Notes: generated from the letters alone by a model not told the origin. DNA of 64,000 nucleotides from JAJFUI01 sp039698035 (GCA_039698035.1 JBDKSW010000009.1:62001-126000), one strand, 5' to 3'; counted from the first letter of the stretch, positions 49,928 through 59,672 are shown. Program-made: numbers and translations.

Positions 49928-50923
49928 TTACTGACCGTGCGACTCGACCGCCATGGGCGGCCGTTCGCCCTTGTACAGTTTCCGTTCAAGATTCGCGTTG
50001 TAGGTCGTCCAAGGGCTGTCGACGTTGGGGTCGTCCTGCATCAACTGGCAGAACGTGTTGATCTTCGCGTCGAGGTTGTCGAGGAACGCCAGCGTGACGG
50101 CCTCCAACGTCATCGGCAGCTTCGGACTGCCGAAGGCGTACTCGCCATGATGGCTCAAGATCATGTGCTTGAGCCGCAAGAGCGTTTCTCGGCTGATGGG
50201 CTCGCCGGACAGCTTTTCGGCCTCGGCCGCTTTGGCGTCGAGCATCTCGACGGCCATCACCAGGTGGCCGATCAGTTGGCCTTCGTCGGTGTAACTGATG
50301 CCGTGGTCGGGGCACAGTTCGCCCGTCTTGCCCAGGTCGTGCAAGAAGGCGCCCATCAGCAGCAAGTCGCGGCTGATCTGCGGATAGCACGGACTGACGC
50401 GGTCGGCCAACTCCATCACGGTGACCATGTGTTGCAGCAGCCCGCCAAGGTAAGCGTGATGGTTCTTCGTGCCGGCCGGCGCGAGGGCCAGCTTGGCCAT
50501 GAACGGTTCGTCCATCAGGAAACACTCGGCCAAGGTTCTCAGCTCGGGGTCGCTTATCGAACGGATCAATTCGCTCATCCGCAAGGCGAGCTTGTCGACG
50601 GCCACGGCCGGCACCGGCGCGAAGTCGGCTTCGTCCACCTCGGCCCCATCGACCCGTCGCAGTTTGACGGCGATGATCTGCATGGCCCCTTGATACTGCT
50701 GCGCCGTGCCCTCGACGCGGACGTAATCGCCGTTTTGGAACGATTTGTAGATCGTTTCGTTGGCGTTCCACAGTCGGGCCGCGATTTGCCCGGTGCGATC
50801 GGAAAGCATGACCTGCAGGTACAGGTTCCCGTTGCGATTGGGCCGCAACTGCTTCTCGCCGACGACGAACACCTGGTCGATGGGCTCTTGATGGCTCAGT
50901 TCGTTGACGTACCGTCGCGGCAT
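49928..50923 (-). CDS. YhaM-like 3'-5' exoribonuclease (OB fold + HD domain)
   Basis: A 331-aa protein. Residues about 12-95 form an OB-type nucleic-acid-binding fold (LYLQVMLSDRTGQIAARLW; GDYVRVEGTAQQYQG). Residues about 150-300 form an HD metal-phosphohydrolase domain (KNHHAYLGGLLQHM, GAFLHDLGKTGEL, LSHHGEYAFGSP, FLDNLDAKIN). This order matches the YhaM/CBF1 family, which degrades RNA (and DNA) from the 3' end. The start ATG 50923 gives MPRRYVNELS. No signal peptide. It diverges from proS over 403 bases. Confidence 0.85.
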   Translation of the reverse strand: MPRRYVNELSHQEPIDQVFVVGEKQLRPNRNGNLYLQVMLSDRTGQIAARLWNANETIYKSFQNGDYVRVEGTAQQYQGAMQIIAVKLRRVDGAEVDEADFAPVPAVAVDKLALRMSELIRSISDPELRTLAECFLMDEPFMAKLALAPAGTKNHHAYLGGLLQHMVTVMELADRVSPCYPQISRDLLLMGAFLHDLGKTGELCPDHGISYTDEGQLIGHLVMAVEMLDAKAAEAEKLSGEPISRETLLRLKHMILSHHGEYAFGSPKLPMTLEAVTLAFLDNLDAKINTFCQLMQDDPNVDSPWTTYNANLERKLYKGERPPMAVESHGQ

Positions 50924-51326
50924 GGAATTCGTTCCGACTGGGGATCAAAATCAGAAAACAGTGGCGCCCGATGCCACCGCGAACGTCGAATTGTAGGTGC
51001 GATGGCGGGCCTTCACAAGCCGGTGCGGTGATGGATTGTGAAGGTGCGTCCGTGGGCCGCAAGACGCGGCGATCGTTGACCGGCCGGCGGCATGTCGGCC
51101 GTCAGCGTGAGCCCAAGCCACTGTGCCGAGGGTTGCTAAACATGTGAAATTGCCCGGCTTAGCCCTCAAGGATTACTGCACCCAGTGGGCGGTTCCCTCT
51201 TTCGTGCCGAGGTGACTTGACCTACAATAACGCCCTTATTGGGGGAAGCCGATCGGTTTGCGAGACCGGCAACGGCTTCAACACGATCCATTTCTCGCCG
51301 TTCACGACCTGCCACGCACTACACCC
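50924..51326. other. Divergent YhaM-like/proS promoter region
   Basis: About 400 bases with no supported gene. The in-frame extension of proS upstream of its ATG (from 51258) is not used because the family begins at MYWTRTLIPT. No T-box or riboswitch element was recognised. Confidence 0.4.
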
Positions 51327-53087
51327 ATGTACTGGACCCGCACACTGATTCCGACGATGAAAGAAACGCCCGAAGGGGCCGAGATTCCTAGCCATGTCCT
51401 GATGCTTCGAGCAGGGCTGGTGAGCCAGGTGATGGCGGGCGCCTACACGTATCTGCCGCTGGGGTTCCGCGCGCTGAAGAAGGCCGAGCGGATCGTCCGC
51501 GAGGAAATGGACTCCGCTGGGGCGGTCGAGCTGGCCATGCCGGCCCTTTCGCCCCGTGGACTCTGGGAGCAGACGGGCCGTGTCGCCGCGTTCGGCGACG
51601 TGCTCATCCAGTTGACGCTCAATCGGCCTGGCCGCAAGGTGAACGTCGTGCTCAACCCGACGCACGAGGAGATCATCACCGATCTGGTCTTGCGACAGAT
51701 CAACAGCTATCGGCAGATGCCGATCACGCTCTACCAGATGACGTCCAAATTCCGCAACGAAGAGCGGCCGCGATTCGGCGTCCTCCGCACGAGCGAGTTT
51801 CTGATGAAGGACGCCTACAGCTTCAACGCCTCGGTCGAGTCGTTGGGGCAAAGCTACGACGCCATGTACAAGGCCTATTGTCGCATCTTCGAGCGGTGCG
51901 GGCTCAACTTCCTGCCCGTCGAGGCCGAAAGCGGTCCGATCGGCGGCGATGCCAGTCACGAGTTCATGATCCCGGCCGAGAACGGCGAGGACAGCGTGCT
52001 GCATTGCAGCGGGTGTGGCTACGCGGCCAACCAGGAGAAGGCCGAGATCGGCGCCCGCGACGCGGCGGCGTCCAGCGTGTCGCTCGACCCCGTGCGTCAG
52101 GTGGCTACGCCCGGCGTGAGCACGATCGAGCAAGTCAGCGCGTTTTTGAAGTGCCGCCCGCGGGACCTCATCAAGACGCTGATTTACGTCGCCGACGGAC
52201 AGCCGATTGCCGTGCTGTTGCGCGGCGACCACGAAGCGAACGATGGAAAGATTCGCCGCGCTCGGAAGGCCGAGAAACTTGAGTTGGCCCCGCCCGAGGT
52301 GATCGCGAAGGTGACCGGCGCTCCGGTTGGGTTCGCCGGCCCGGTGGGCATGAAGCAGAAGATTCCGATTCTGGCCGACCGCGAGGTGCGGCAGATGGTC
52401 AACGCGGCGACCGGGGCCAATGCGGCCGACACCCACCTGACCGGCGTCAATCCGGGCCGCGACTTCCAGCCCGACCTGTTCGCCGACCTCCGCAATGCGA
52501 TCGCCGGCGATCCTTGCCCACGATGCAGCGGCAAACTCGTCCTGCGGCACGCCATCGAGGTGGGCCACGTCTTTAAGCTCGGCACGAAGTACACGGCCGC
52601 TTTGGGGGCCAAGTTCCTCGACGCCGACGAGCAGTTGAAGCCGATCATCATGGGCTGCTACGGCATCGGCGTCAACCGAATCATCGCCGGGCTGATCGAA
52701 ACGAGCCACGACCAGGACGGGATCATCTGGCCCGTCACGCTAGCGCCGTATGAAGTCCTGATCGCGCCGGTCAAGGTGCCTGACGAGGCGTCGATGAAGG
52801 TCGCCGGGCAGTTGCACGACCAACTGACGGCCGCTGGGATCGACGTGTTGCTGGACGACCGCGATTGCCGGGCCGGGGTGAAGTTCAAGGACGCCGACCT
52901 GATCGGCGTGCCGTTGCGGGTTGTCGTTGGCGAGCGAGGTCTGAAGGAAGGCAAGCTCGAAGTGAAGTGGCGTTGGGAAAAGACGGCCGAGAAGATCGAC
53001 CTCGACGGCGCTGCGGAAACATTGGCCGACCTGATCCGTCGCGAGCGGAGCGACAACGCCCGATTTCGCGCCCAGTGTGGCAAGTAA
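51327..53087 (+). CDS. proS: Prolyl-tRNA synthetase
   Basis: A 586-aa bacterial-type class II aminoacyl-tRNA synthetase. Class II motif 2 reads FRNEERPRFGVLRTSEFLMKD, motif 3 is IIMGCYGIGVNRI, and a YbaK-like editing insertion (about residues 240-390; FLKCRPRDLIKTLIYVADG) lies between them. The anticodon-binding domain starts near 475 (VTLAPYEVLIAPVK, DRDCRAGVKFKDADLIGVPLRVVVG). Start ATG 51327 gives the usual MYWTRTLIPTMKETP. A terminator hairpin lies 54 bases after the stop. Confidence 0.95.
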   Translation: MYWTRTLIPTMKETPEGAEIPSHVLMLRAGLVSQVMAGAYTYLPLGFRALKKAERIVREEMDSAGAVELAMPALSPRGLWEQTGRVAAFGDVLIQLTLNRPGRKVNVVLNPTHEEIITDLVLRQINSYRQMPITLYQMTSKFRNEERPRFGVLRTSEFLMKDAYSFNASVESLGQSYDAMYKAYCRIFERCGLNFLPVEAESGPIGGDASHEFMIPAENGEDSVLHCSGCGYAANQEKAEIGARDAAASSVSLDPVRQVATPGVSTIEQVSAFLKCRPRDLIKTLIYVADGQPIAVLLRGDHEANDGKIRRARKAEKLELAPPEVIAKVTGAPVGFAGPVGMKQKIPILADREVRQMVNAATGANAADTHLTGVNPGRDFQPDLFADLRNAIAGDPCPRCSGKLVLRHAIEVGHVFKLGTKYTAALGAKFLDADEQLKPIIMGCYGIGVNRIIAGLIETSHDQDGIIWPVTLAPYEVLIAPVKVPDEASMKVAGQLHDQLTAAGIDVLLDDRDCRAGVKFKDADLIGVPLRVVVGERGLKEGKLEVKWRWEKTAEKIDLDGAAETLADLIRRERSDNARFRAQCGK

Positions 53088-53140
53088 GTGTCTGAGGGAC
53101 GTTTTCGCGGCCTCTGCACCGACGACCGTAACGATGCTGG

Positions 53141-53169
53141 CGAAAGCACCCATTGGGTGGGTGCTTTCG
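53141..53169 (+). terminator. Terminator hairpin downstream of proS
   Basis: CGAAAGCACCC (53141-53151) pairs perfectly with GGGTGCTTTCG (53159-53169) around a 7-base loop. The stem is 11 bp; the following bases (TCTCGCC) lack a T run. Confidence 0.7.
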
Positions 53170-53423
53170 TCTCGCCAACACGGAAGGCCCCAGGCGAGCG
53201 AGGCGGCCGATGAGCGCGCTGCCAGCGAACGACTGGATGCCCTGCTGGCCGTGTGTGGTCGCCGTACCGATTTCCGCTTGACTTGCTGGCAGGGCTGAAA
53301 TTTGGTATTGTGAGGCGTCATGGCCACTGGTTTTCGCCAGTGCCGTGATATCCCGCCTTGCTTCACGTGCCGCCGCCAGGTTGGTACGCCCTACCGCGTT
53401 TTCCTTCAAGGAGATTGAAGCTC
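53170..53423. other. Intergenic upstream of the Gfo/Idh/MocA gene
   Basis: No gene seen. The longer in-frame start at 53358 of the following gene is rejected because ATG 53424 has GGAG upstream and opens a twin-arginine signal. Confidence 0.4.
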
Positions 53424-54812
53424 ATGTCTCAGCGCACGAATCGTCGTCGATTTTTGCAAACAACCGCCATGACAGGCGTCGGATTCTGGGTGGCCGGTGG
53501 TCTTCGGGCCGCGCCGAGCAAGTCGCCTAACGAGCGGATCGCGATGGCCAGCATTGGATTGGGCGGCAAAGGCTCCAGCGATTCGGACGATGCTGGCAAG
53601 GCGGGCGACATGGTCGCCATCTGCGACGTGGACGAAAACACGCTGAAAAGCGCCGGTTCGCGCCGGTTTCCCAAGGCGAAGCGGTACACCGATTTCCGCA
53701 AGATGCTCGACGAGATGGGCAAGAGCATCGATGCGGTCACGGTTAGCACGCCCGACCACACGCACGCCGCGGCCGCGCTGATGGCCATGCGAATGGGCAA
53801 GCATTGTTTCTGCCAGAAACCGCTGACGCACTCGATCTACGAGTCGCGGCTGATGGCCCAGGTGGCCCGAGAGATGAACGTCGCCACACAGATGGGCAAC
53901 CAGGGCACCGCGATGGGCCACGTTCGCCGGGCGGCGGCCGCCATTCGCGCGGGAGCCGTTGGCAACGTCACGGAAGTTCACGTTTGGACGAATCGGCCCA
54001 CCTGGCCCCAAGGCGGCAGTCTGCCGCCCGCGAAGCCGTGCCCGAAGTACTTGAAATGGGACGAGTGGCTCGGTCCGGCGCGGACACGTCCCTATGCGAA
54101 TGGCTACCATCCGTTCGCATGGCGCGGCTGGTGGGATTTTGGCACCGGCGCCTTGGGCGACATGGCTTGTCATACGGGCAACATGGCCTATATGGCCCTC
54201 GACCTTCGCGACCCAATTGCCGTGCAGGCCGAGACAGACGGCCACAACCGCCAGAGCTATCCGAAGTCGTCGAAGATTGTCTTTGAGTTCCCCGCGTTGG
54301 GTGACCGCCCCGCGCTGAAGATGTTCTGGTACGACGGCGGCATGAAGATCGACAAGGAGTTGCTCGAAGGCAAGGCGGCCGTTCCAAGCGGTTGCCTGGT
54401 GATCGGCGACAAGGGCAAGCTCTACTCGCCCGACGACTACGGCGGCGGCGATTTCCACCTGCTTGGCGGTGCGACGCTGCCGGCCGACCTCAAGTATGAA
54501 GAGTCTCCCGGACACTTCGAGGAATGGGTGCGGGCCATTCAGGGCGGCCAGCCGGCCATGTCGAACTTCCCTGACTACTCGGCCTCGCTGAGCGAAACGA
54601 TGTTGCTGGGCAACGTGGCCATCTGGGTGGCCGACAAGAAGGGCTTGGGCCCGCGCGTCGAGTGGGACGCCGAGAATATTTGTGTCACCAACATTCCGGG
54701 CTTGGATCCGCTTATCAAGCCGACCTATCGCGAGGGCTACACGCTCGACGTGCCGTCGTTCGGGGGCTATTGTTGTCCGCCGCCGAGGCGTCGCCGCCGC
54801 CGCGGCAAGTAA
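53424..54812 (+). CDS. Tat-exported Gfo/Idh/MocA family oxidoreductase
   Basis: A 462-aa NAD(P)-dependent oxidoreductase. A twin-arginine signal (MSQRTNRRRFLQTTAMTGV; RRRFLQ box) predicts export folded with cofactor. The Rossmann fold starts near residue 45 (IAMASIGLGGKG), with VSTPDHTHAAAA and the catalytic-region FCQKPLTH (Lys conserved, Gln for the usual Glu). The C-terminal substrate domain includes YHPFAWRGWWDFGTGALGDMACH, typical of the many planctomycete paralogues acting on sugars or inositols. Substrate unknown. The tail ends in CCPPP and six Arg followed by Gly-Lys. AAGGAG lies about ten bases upstream of the ATG. It converges on queC with an 11-base gap. Confidence 0.9.
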   Translation: MSQRTNRRRFLQTTAMTGVGFWVAGGLRAAPSKSPNERIAMASIGLGGKGSSDSDDAGKAGDMVAICDVDENTLKSAGSRRFPKAKRYTDFRKMLDEMGKSIDAVTVSTPDHTHAAAALMAMRMGKHCFCQKPLTHSIYESRLMAQVAREMNVATQMGNQGTAMGHVRRAAAAIRAGAVGNVTEVHVWTNRPTWPQGGSLPPAKPCPKYLKWDEWLGPARTRPYANGYHPFAWRGWWDFGTGALGDMACHTGNMAYMALDLRDPIAVQAETDGHNRQSYPKSSKIVFEFPALGDRPALKMFWYDGGMKIDKELLEGKAAVPSGCLVIGDKGKLYSPDDYGGGDFHLLGGATLPADLKYEESPGHFEEWVRAIQGGQPAMSNFPDYSASLSETMLLGNVAIWVADKKGLGPRVEWDAENICVTNIPGLDPLIKPTYREGYTLDVPSFGGYCCPPPRRRRRRGK

Positions 54813-54823
54813 GAGCCGCTATC

Positions 54824-55525
54824 TCAGAATGGACTCGCGAGAGGCGTTTTGGCGTAATGCGTCGGGTCCTCGACGCCAGCGCGGTGGAAGGCCGTTTGGC
54901 GTTCGTGGCACTTGTTGCAATCGCCGCACGGCAGTCCGTGCGCCGGCGCGATGCATGAGAAGCTCAGTTCCAAGGGCAGGTCGCGTCCCAGGTGGATGAC
55001 CTCCTCCTTTTTGAGCGTGGCGAATGGCCGAAGGATGCTCAGAGGGGAGCCCATCGCCCGGCCGAGCGTCGACTCGAAGCCCGCAAGGAACTCGTTCGTG
55101 GCGTCGGCAAACGGATTGCCGGCCAGAAGGGCCAGAGCCAGACGTTCGATGCCGTGCATCGCACACCAGATGGCCGGCTTGATCGTCAGCAGTGCGTTGC
55201 GGCCTGGCAGGTAGACGGCCTCGTCGGGACTCTGCGCGTCGGGCGATCCTCGACCGCTGAGGCTCCAATGGCTGCCGTAAAGGTCGGCCAGCGGCAACTC
55301 GAACACGATCAACTCGGCCAACTTGGGCGTGGCAATCGCGGCGAGAAACGCGCGAAGCGCGGTCACCTCTTCGCTCTCCCACACAAGCCCGCATTGGACG
55401 TACAGTGGCTGGACGGCGTGGCCCTGCCTCAGGAGGCACCCCATCAACACACAACTATCGAGCCCGCCGCTGGCCAGGACGGCAATCGTCGATCGATCCG
55501 ACGCTGAGACATTCGGAGGCGACAT
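54824..55525 (-). CDS. queC: 7-cyano-7-deazaguanine synthase
   Basis: A 233-aa PP-loop ATPase making preQ0 from CDG in queuosine synthesis. The P-loop motif SGGLDS is at residues 19-24, followed by ALYVQCG-type sequence (PLYVQCGLVW), YLPGRNALL, LGRDLPLELSFSC and the zinc site with Cys in FSC and HGLPCGDCNKCHERQ. All hallmarks are present; queD, queE and queF are not in the window. ATG 55525. Confidence 0.9.
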   Translation of the reverse strand: MSPPNVSASDRSTIAVLASGGLDSCVLMGCLLRQGHAVQPLYVQCGLVWESEEVTALRAFLAAIATPKLAELIVFELPLADLYGSHWSLSGRGSPDAQSPDEAVYLPGRNALLTIKPAIWCAMHGIERLALALLAGNPFADATNEFLAGFESTLGRAMGSPLSILRPFATLKKEEVIHLGRDLPLELSFSCIAPAHGLPCGDCNKCHERQTAFHRAGVEDPTHYAKTPLASPF

Positions 55526-55635
55526 GGTGGTGCGAGACTCCGATCGGTTAGGACTAGCTCTTGCCTGCGGCCATTCTAAAGCCGCGTCGGAAAAGCGGAA
55601 GGGGTGCGGGTGCCCCCGGGGAGAGAGGACCGCTC

Positions 55636-55779
55636 ATGTCTGCCTGGCAGGGTGTGCGCGTTGGAGAACATGGACCGACGCTCCGTCCTATTCGGGCCGC
55701 GCGATGGTTCGCCCCGGTTGCATTGGCCGTTTCCGCCTGCGTTGCCATTGACACGGGCGGATGCGGACAGGGACAATAA
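55636..55779 (+). CDS. Possible small membrane or lipoprotein-like protein
   Basis: A 47-aa frame from ATG 55636, with AGAGGA six bases upstream. It contains one hydrophobic stretch (WFAPVALAVSACVAI) and a Gly/Cys-rich end, and stops 24 bases before the ABC permease ATG, so it could be the first gene of that operon. No homologue recognised; the frame extends upstream without a better start. Weak call. Confidence 0.3.
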   Translation: MSAWQGVRVGEHGPTLRPIRAARWFAPVALAVSACVAIDTGGCGQGQ

Positions 55780-55803
55780 GCGGTTCACCCTGGCAAAATT
55801 CTT

Positions 55804-56940
55804 ATGCGATTTCACACATTTGTCTTGAAAAACCTGGTGCGACGCCGCGTGCGATCCACCTTGACCATCGTCGGCATGGCCGTGGCCGTCGGGGGCGTCG
55901 TCGCCCTGGTCGGCATCTCGAGCGGTTCGGTCAACTCGTTCCTGGCGATCTACCAGAAGAAAAACATCGCGATCATCGTCGATCAGCGAGGCGCCAAACA
56001 ACGATTGACCAGCACGCTGAGCGAGGACCTGGGCGAGCAGATCGCCAAGATCCCCGGCGTCAAGCAGGTCGATACGGGATTGGTCGATTACACGTCGCTC
56101 GAAGACCTGGGCATCAGCGCCCTGGTGGTCCAAGGCTGGATTCCCGATTCGCCGGCCATGCGGGCGCTCAACGTCGCGCCGGGCGGGCACGCGATCACGG
56201 CCGCGGACAAGCACGGCGTCTTGCTCGGCGCGGACCTGGCCGAGTCGCTTGCGAAAAAGGTTGGCGACAAAATTCCGCTGTTCGACGACGGCGAGTTCAC
56301 CGTGTTGGGCATCGTCAAAAGCCCGATTCCCTACGAGGCGAGCAGCATGTGGGTCTCGCTGAAGGACCTCCAGAAATTCATGGGCCGGCAGGGCCAAGTG
56401 TCCGGTTACGCCATCATCGTCGATGATCCGAATGACAAGAAGGAGGTCGAGCGGATTCGAGCGGCCATCGCCGCCCTGGCGCCCAACATTCGCGCCAAGA
56501 CGGCCGAGGAATCCGTCACTTCGACCACGGAAATCCGCTTCATCCAGGCGTCGTCCTGGATCACGTCGGCCATCGCCATCATCATCGGGGCCGTCGGCGT
56601 TCTCAATACGATGATCATGTCCGTCGCCGAACGGACGCGAGAGATCGGCATCTTGCGGGCCATCGGCTGGCGCAAACATCGCATCGTTCGCATGATCATG
56701 ATGGAATCGTTGGGGCTGAGCCTGACCGGCGGCATCATCGGCACCGCCTGCGCCCTGGTCATCACGCCGCTATTGGGCAAGCATCCGGCCGTCGCGGGGC
56801 TAATCAACGCGGACATCGCCAATCCCCACATCATCGGATTCGGCATCGCGATGGCCCTGGGCATGGGCCTGCTCGGCGCGGCCTATCCGGCCTATCGAGG
56901 CGCACAACTGATGCCGACGGAGGCGCTCCGCCATGAATAG
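55804..56940 (+). CDS. MacB/FtsX-type ABC transporter permease
   Basis: A 378-aa permease. One membrane segment lies near the N-terminus (about residues 18-42; TLTIVGMAVAVGGVVALVGIS). A periplasmic MacB-PCD-like domain runs from about 45 to 245, and an FtsX domain of three helices from 250 to 375 (MIMSVAERTREIGILRAIGWRKHRIVRMI is the conserved loop). The family moves lipoproteins (LolCE), peptides or drugs across the envelope, or acts as a mechanotransmitter; the substrate here is unknown. Its stop overlaps the ATPase start by 8 bases, so the two form one transporter. Confidence 0.88.
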   Translation: MRFHTFVLKNLVRRRVRSTLTIVGMAVAVGGVVALVGISSGSVNSFLAIYQKKNIAIIVDQRGAKQRLTSTLSEDLGEQIAKIPGVKQVDTGLVDYTSLEDLGISALVVQGWIPDSPAMRALNVAPGGHAITAADKHGVLLGADLAESLAKKVGDKIPLFDDGEFTVLGIVKSPIPYEASSMWVSLKDLQKFMGRQGQVSGYAIIVDDPNDKKEVERIRAAIAALAPNIRAKTAEESVTSTTEIRFIQASSWITSAIAIIIGAVGVLNTMIMSVAERTREIGILRAIGWRKHRIVRMIMMESLGLSLTGGIIGTACALVITPLLGKHPAVAGLINADIANPHIIGFGIAMALGMGLLGAAYPAYRGAQLMPTEALRHE

Positions 56941-57667
56941 CCACGTCCAAGAAACGCCCCTGTTCCGCACCGAAAACGTCTCGAAGCTGTATCCTGACGG
57001 TCAGGTTCATGCCGTCGAGGACGTCAGCATCAGCATCCGCCGCGGCGAGTATGTCTCGATCATGGGACACAGCGGCAGCGGCAAATCGAGCTTGCTCAAC
57101 TTGCTCGGCGCGCTTGACCGGCCAACCGCCGGCGAGATCTATTTCGACGGCCAAGCCTACTCGAAAATCCGCAACCTTGACTGCATTCGTTCGCAGAAGT
57201 TCGGCTTTGTCTTCCAGTCGTTTTACCTGTTGCCCATCCTGACGGCGTTGGAAAACGTTCAGGTGCCCATGTTCGAGGGGCGGTTGAGCGATTCCGCCAG
57301 ACTTCGGAAGGCCAAGGAACTGCTGGACATGGTCGGCATGAGCCACCGCATGAACCACATGCCGCAGAAACTGTCGGTCGGCGAGCGGCAACGGGTGGCC
57401 ATCGCCCGATCGCTGGTCAACGATCCGATCGTTATGTTGGCCGACGAGCCGACCGGCAACCTGGATTCCATCTCGGCCGAGGGCGTTTTCGATCTCTTCG
57501 CTCATCTGCACGAGCAGCGAGGGATGACCATCGTGCTGATCACGCACGACGAGGAGTTTGGGCAGCGGGCCCAACGGACGATCCATATGCAGGACGGCCA
57601 CGTCCGACGCGATGTGGTCAGTTCGCACCGTCGTCTTCGCACGCCGATGCCGCCGTTCCGCGTGTAG
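56933..57667 (+). CDS. MacB/LolD-type ABC transporter ATPase
   Basis: A 244-aa ATPase of the lipoprotein/macrolide exporter group. Walker A GHSGSGKSS (about residues 44-52), Q-loop FVFQSFYLLPILTALENVQ (the LPILT block is typical of LolD/MacB), Walker B VMLADEPTGNLDS and switch LITHDEE. The signature reads LSVGERQR: Val replaces the second residue after Leu-Ser, usually Gly. The start ATG 56933 lies inside the permease end, so translation is coupled. The C-terminus is Arg-rich. Confidence 0.9.
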   Translation: MNSHVQETPLFRTENVSKLYPDGQVHAVEDVSISIRRGEYVSIMGHSGSGKSSLLNLLGALDRPTAGEIYFDGQAYSKIRNLDCIRSQKFGFVFQSFYLLPILTALENVQVPMFEGRLSDSARLRKAKELLDMVGMSHRMNHMPQKLSVGERQRVAIARSLVNDPIVMLADEPTGNLDSISAEGVFDLFAHLHEQRGMTIVLITHDEEFGQRAQRTIHMQDGHVRRDVVSSHRRLRTPMPPFRV

Positions 57668-57905
57668 ACGGCGGCCTAGCGTGTCGGGGCTCCGGCCAGC
57701 GCAGAAGCGTTTGGCGGTTCGATTGGACAAATTCGGGGCGTTCCGCAGGCCGCCGAACAGTTGTCGCGGCATTTTCGGCGATCCATTGGCCGGGCTACCG
57801 CCATGGTGTAGAATGGCGGGCAAATGACTGGCTGCTTCCAGCTGGACCAGTTGACCGCCCCCGCCTTTGCGCCCCCCATTCCGCCGGCGAACAGGAGCCT
57901 CTGTG

Positions 57906-59672
57906 ATGTCTGGCCGCATTCTCTCCTTTGTCTATCGGTATGTCTTCGTGTCCGCCGGTTTGCTGATGGCCGTCACGGCCCATGCTGGGACGAACGAGTT
58001 GCCCCGGCCGGAACACCCCTTTCCGCAAATGGTGCGAGCCGAGTGGCTCACCCTCAACGGAACTTGGGAGTTTGCCGAGACGAACGAGGAGGGTGATTCT
58101 GCGTGGCTTTCGGGACGTCCCTACCCCGACAAGATCGTTGTTCCATTCTGTCGCGAGAGCAAACTGTCTGGTTTGGCGCGAACTGGATTTGTCAAGAACG
58201 TCTGGTATCGCCGGGTCTTTCAAAAGCCGGTTGATTGGAAGGCCGAGCGAATTCGGCTGCATGTGGGTGCGTGCGATTGGAAGACCCGGGTGTGGATCAA
58301 CGGCAATCTTGTTGGGGAGCATCAAGGGGGCGGGGCCTCGTTCTGTTTTGACATCACCGCCGCGCTTCAGCCGGGTGACAACACGGTGATCCTTCATGCG
58401 TTCGATGATACGCGAAGCGGTTTGCAGGCGACGGGCAAGCAGGCGCACAGCGAGAAGAGCGAAGGTTGTGTGTACACGCGCACCACTGGCATTTGGCAAA
58501 CCGTATGGCTCGAGGGCGTCGGCGCAACGTTTCTCCGTGACGTGCGGATTGAGCCCGATGCCAAGCAGTCTCGCGTGCTCCTCCAGGCCGAAATCGATGG
58601 ACCATGCGACGGTCTTGTATTGAAGGCCATTGCCAAGGCAGACGGCCACGTCGTCGGGACGGCCGAGACCCCTGCCGATTGGCGCAACAATCGGCTCGTG
58701 CTCAATCTGGCCGAAAAACGCCTCTGGTCGATAAAGGACCCGTTCCTATACGATTTGACATTCCTGTTGTTGCGTCACGGAACGGTGGTGGATCGTGTGG
58801 ATTCCTACGTTGGGCTTCGTGAAGTGACGATCCACGGGGCGGCCATCTTGGTGAATGGCGAGGCGACGTTTCAGCGGCTCGTTCTCGATCAAGGCTTCTA
58901 TCCGGACGGCGTCTGGACGGCGCCGAGCGACGATGCGCTTCGCAAGGACATCAAGCTCGCGCAAGCGGCGGGATTCAACGGAGCGCGGCTGCATCAGAAG
59001 GTCTTCGAGCCTCGGTATCTTTACTGGGCCGATAAGCTCGGCTATCTGGTTTGGGGGGAGTTTCCGAACTGGGGGCTCGAATACAAAAATCCATCCATCC
59101 AACTGCCAGTGATCAACGAGTGGATCGAGATTGTGCGACGCGATCGCAATCATCCTTCCATCGTGGGCTGGTGCCCGTTTAACGAGACGCCTCCAGAGGC
59201 TGGGCCGCTGCAAGAGGCGGTCGTCCAGGTGACGCGTGCCATCGATCCATCGCGCCCCGTCATCGAATCGAGCGGTTGGTATCACGGCATGGCGGATCCC
59301 GACGTTATGGATGCCCACGACTACGATCAGAACCCGGCGAAGTTTCGCGCGAAGATCAGCCAGCGTCCCAAGGCATCCACGCCTTACTGGGTCAGCGAAT
59401 ACGGCGGCATCGCTCGCTGGAACACTCAGGGCTGGGGCTATGGCAACACGCCGAAAGACGACCGCGAGTTTTACGCTCGCTATCAAGGACTGACGGCTGC
59501 CCTGTTGGACAGTCGCTGGGTCTTCGGCTACTGCTACACCCAGTTGACCGATGTCGAGCAGGAGCAGAACGGCCTTTATACGTACGACCGAAAACCGAAG
59601 TTCGACATCGAGCGGCTTCGCAAGATTCAATCGCGAGCGGCGGCCTATGAGACCGATCCGCCGGTGCGATAG
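57906..59672 (+). CDS. Secreted glycoside hydrolase family 2 protein
   Basis: A 588-aa exported hydrolase with a signal peptide (about residues 5-29, ending VTAHAG). A jelly-roll sugar-binding domain (GTWEFAETNE, FVKNVWYRRVFQKP, LHVGACDWKTRVWINGNLVGEHQGG), an Ig-like domain (about 210-310) and a TIM barrel follow. The GH2 acid/base Glu lies in CPFNETPPE (about residue 427) and the nucleophile Glu in YWVSEYGG (about 498). This is the layout of beta-galactosidase/beta-glucuronidase/beta-mannosidase; specificity cannot be assigned. ATG 57906 has AGGAG about ten bases upstream. It should act on polysaccharide outside the inner membrane. Confidence 0.9.
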   Translation: MSGRILSFVYRYVFVSAGLLMAVTAHAGTNELPRPEHPFPQMVRAEWLTLNGTWEFAETNEEGDSAWLSGRPYPDKIVVPFCRESKLSGLARTGFVKNVWYRRVFQKPVDWKAERIRLHVGACDWKTRVWINGNLVGEHQGGGASFCFDITAALQPGDNTVILHAFDDTRSGLQATGKQAHSEKSEGCVYTRTTGIWQTVWLEGVGATFLRDVRIEPDAKQSRVLLQAEIDGPCDGLVLKAIAKADGHVVGTAETPADWRNNRLVLNLAEKRLWSIKDPFLYDLTFLLLRHGTVVDRVDSYVGLREVTIHGAAILVNGEATFQRLVLDQGFYPDGVWTAPSDDALRKDIKLAQAAGFNGARLHQKVFEPRYLYWADKLGYLVWGEFPNWGLEYKNPSIQLPVINEWIEIVRRDRNHPSIVGWCPFNETPPEAGPLQEAVVQVTRAIDPSRPVIESSGWYHGMADPDVMDAHDYDQNPAKFRAKISQRPKASTPYWVSEYGGIARWNTQGWGYGNTPKDDREFYARYQGLTAALLDSRWVFGYCYTQLTDVEQEQNGLYTYDRKPKFDIERLRKIQSRAAAYETDPPVR

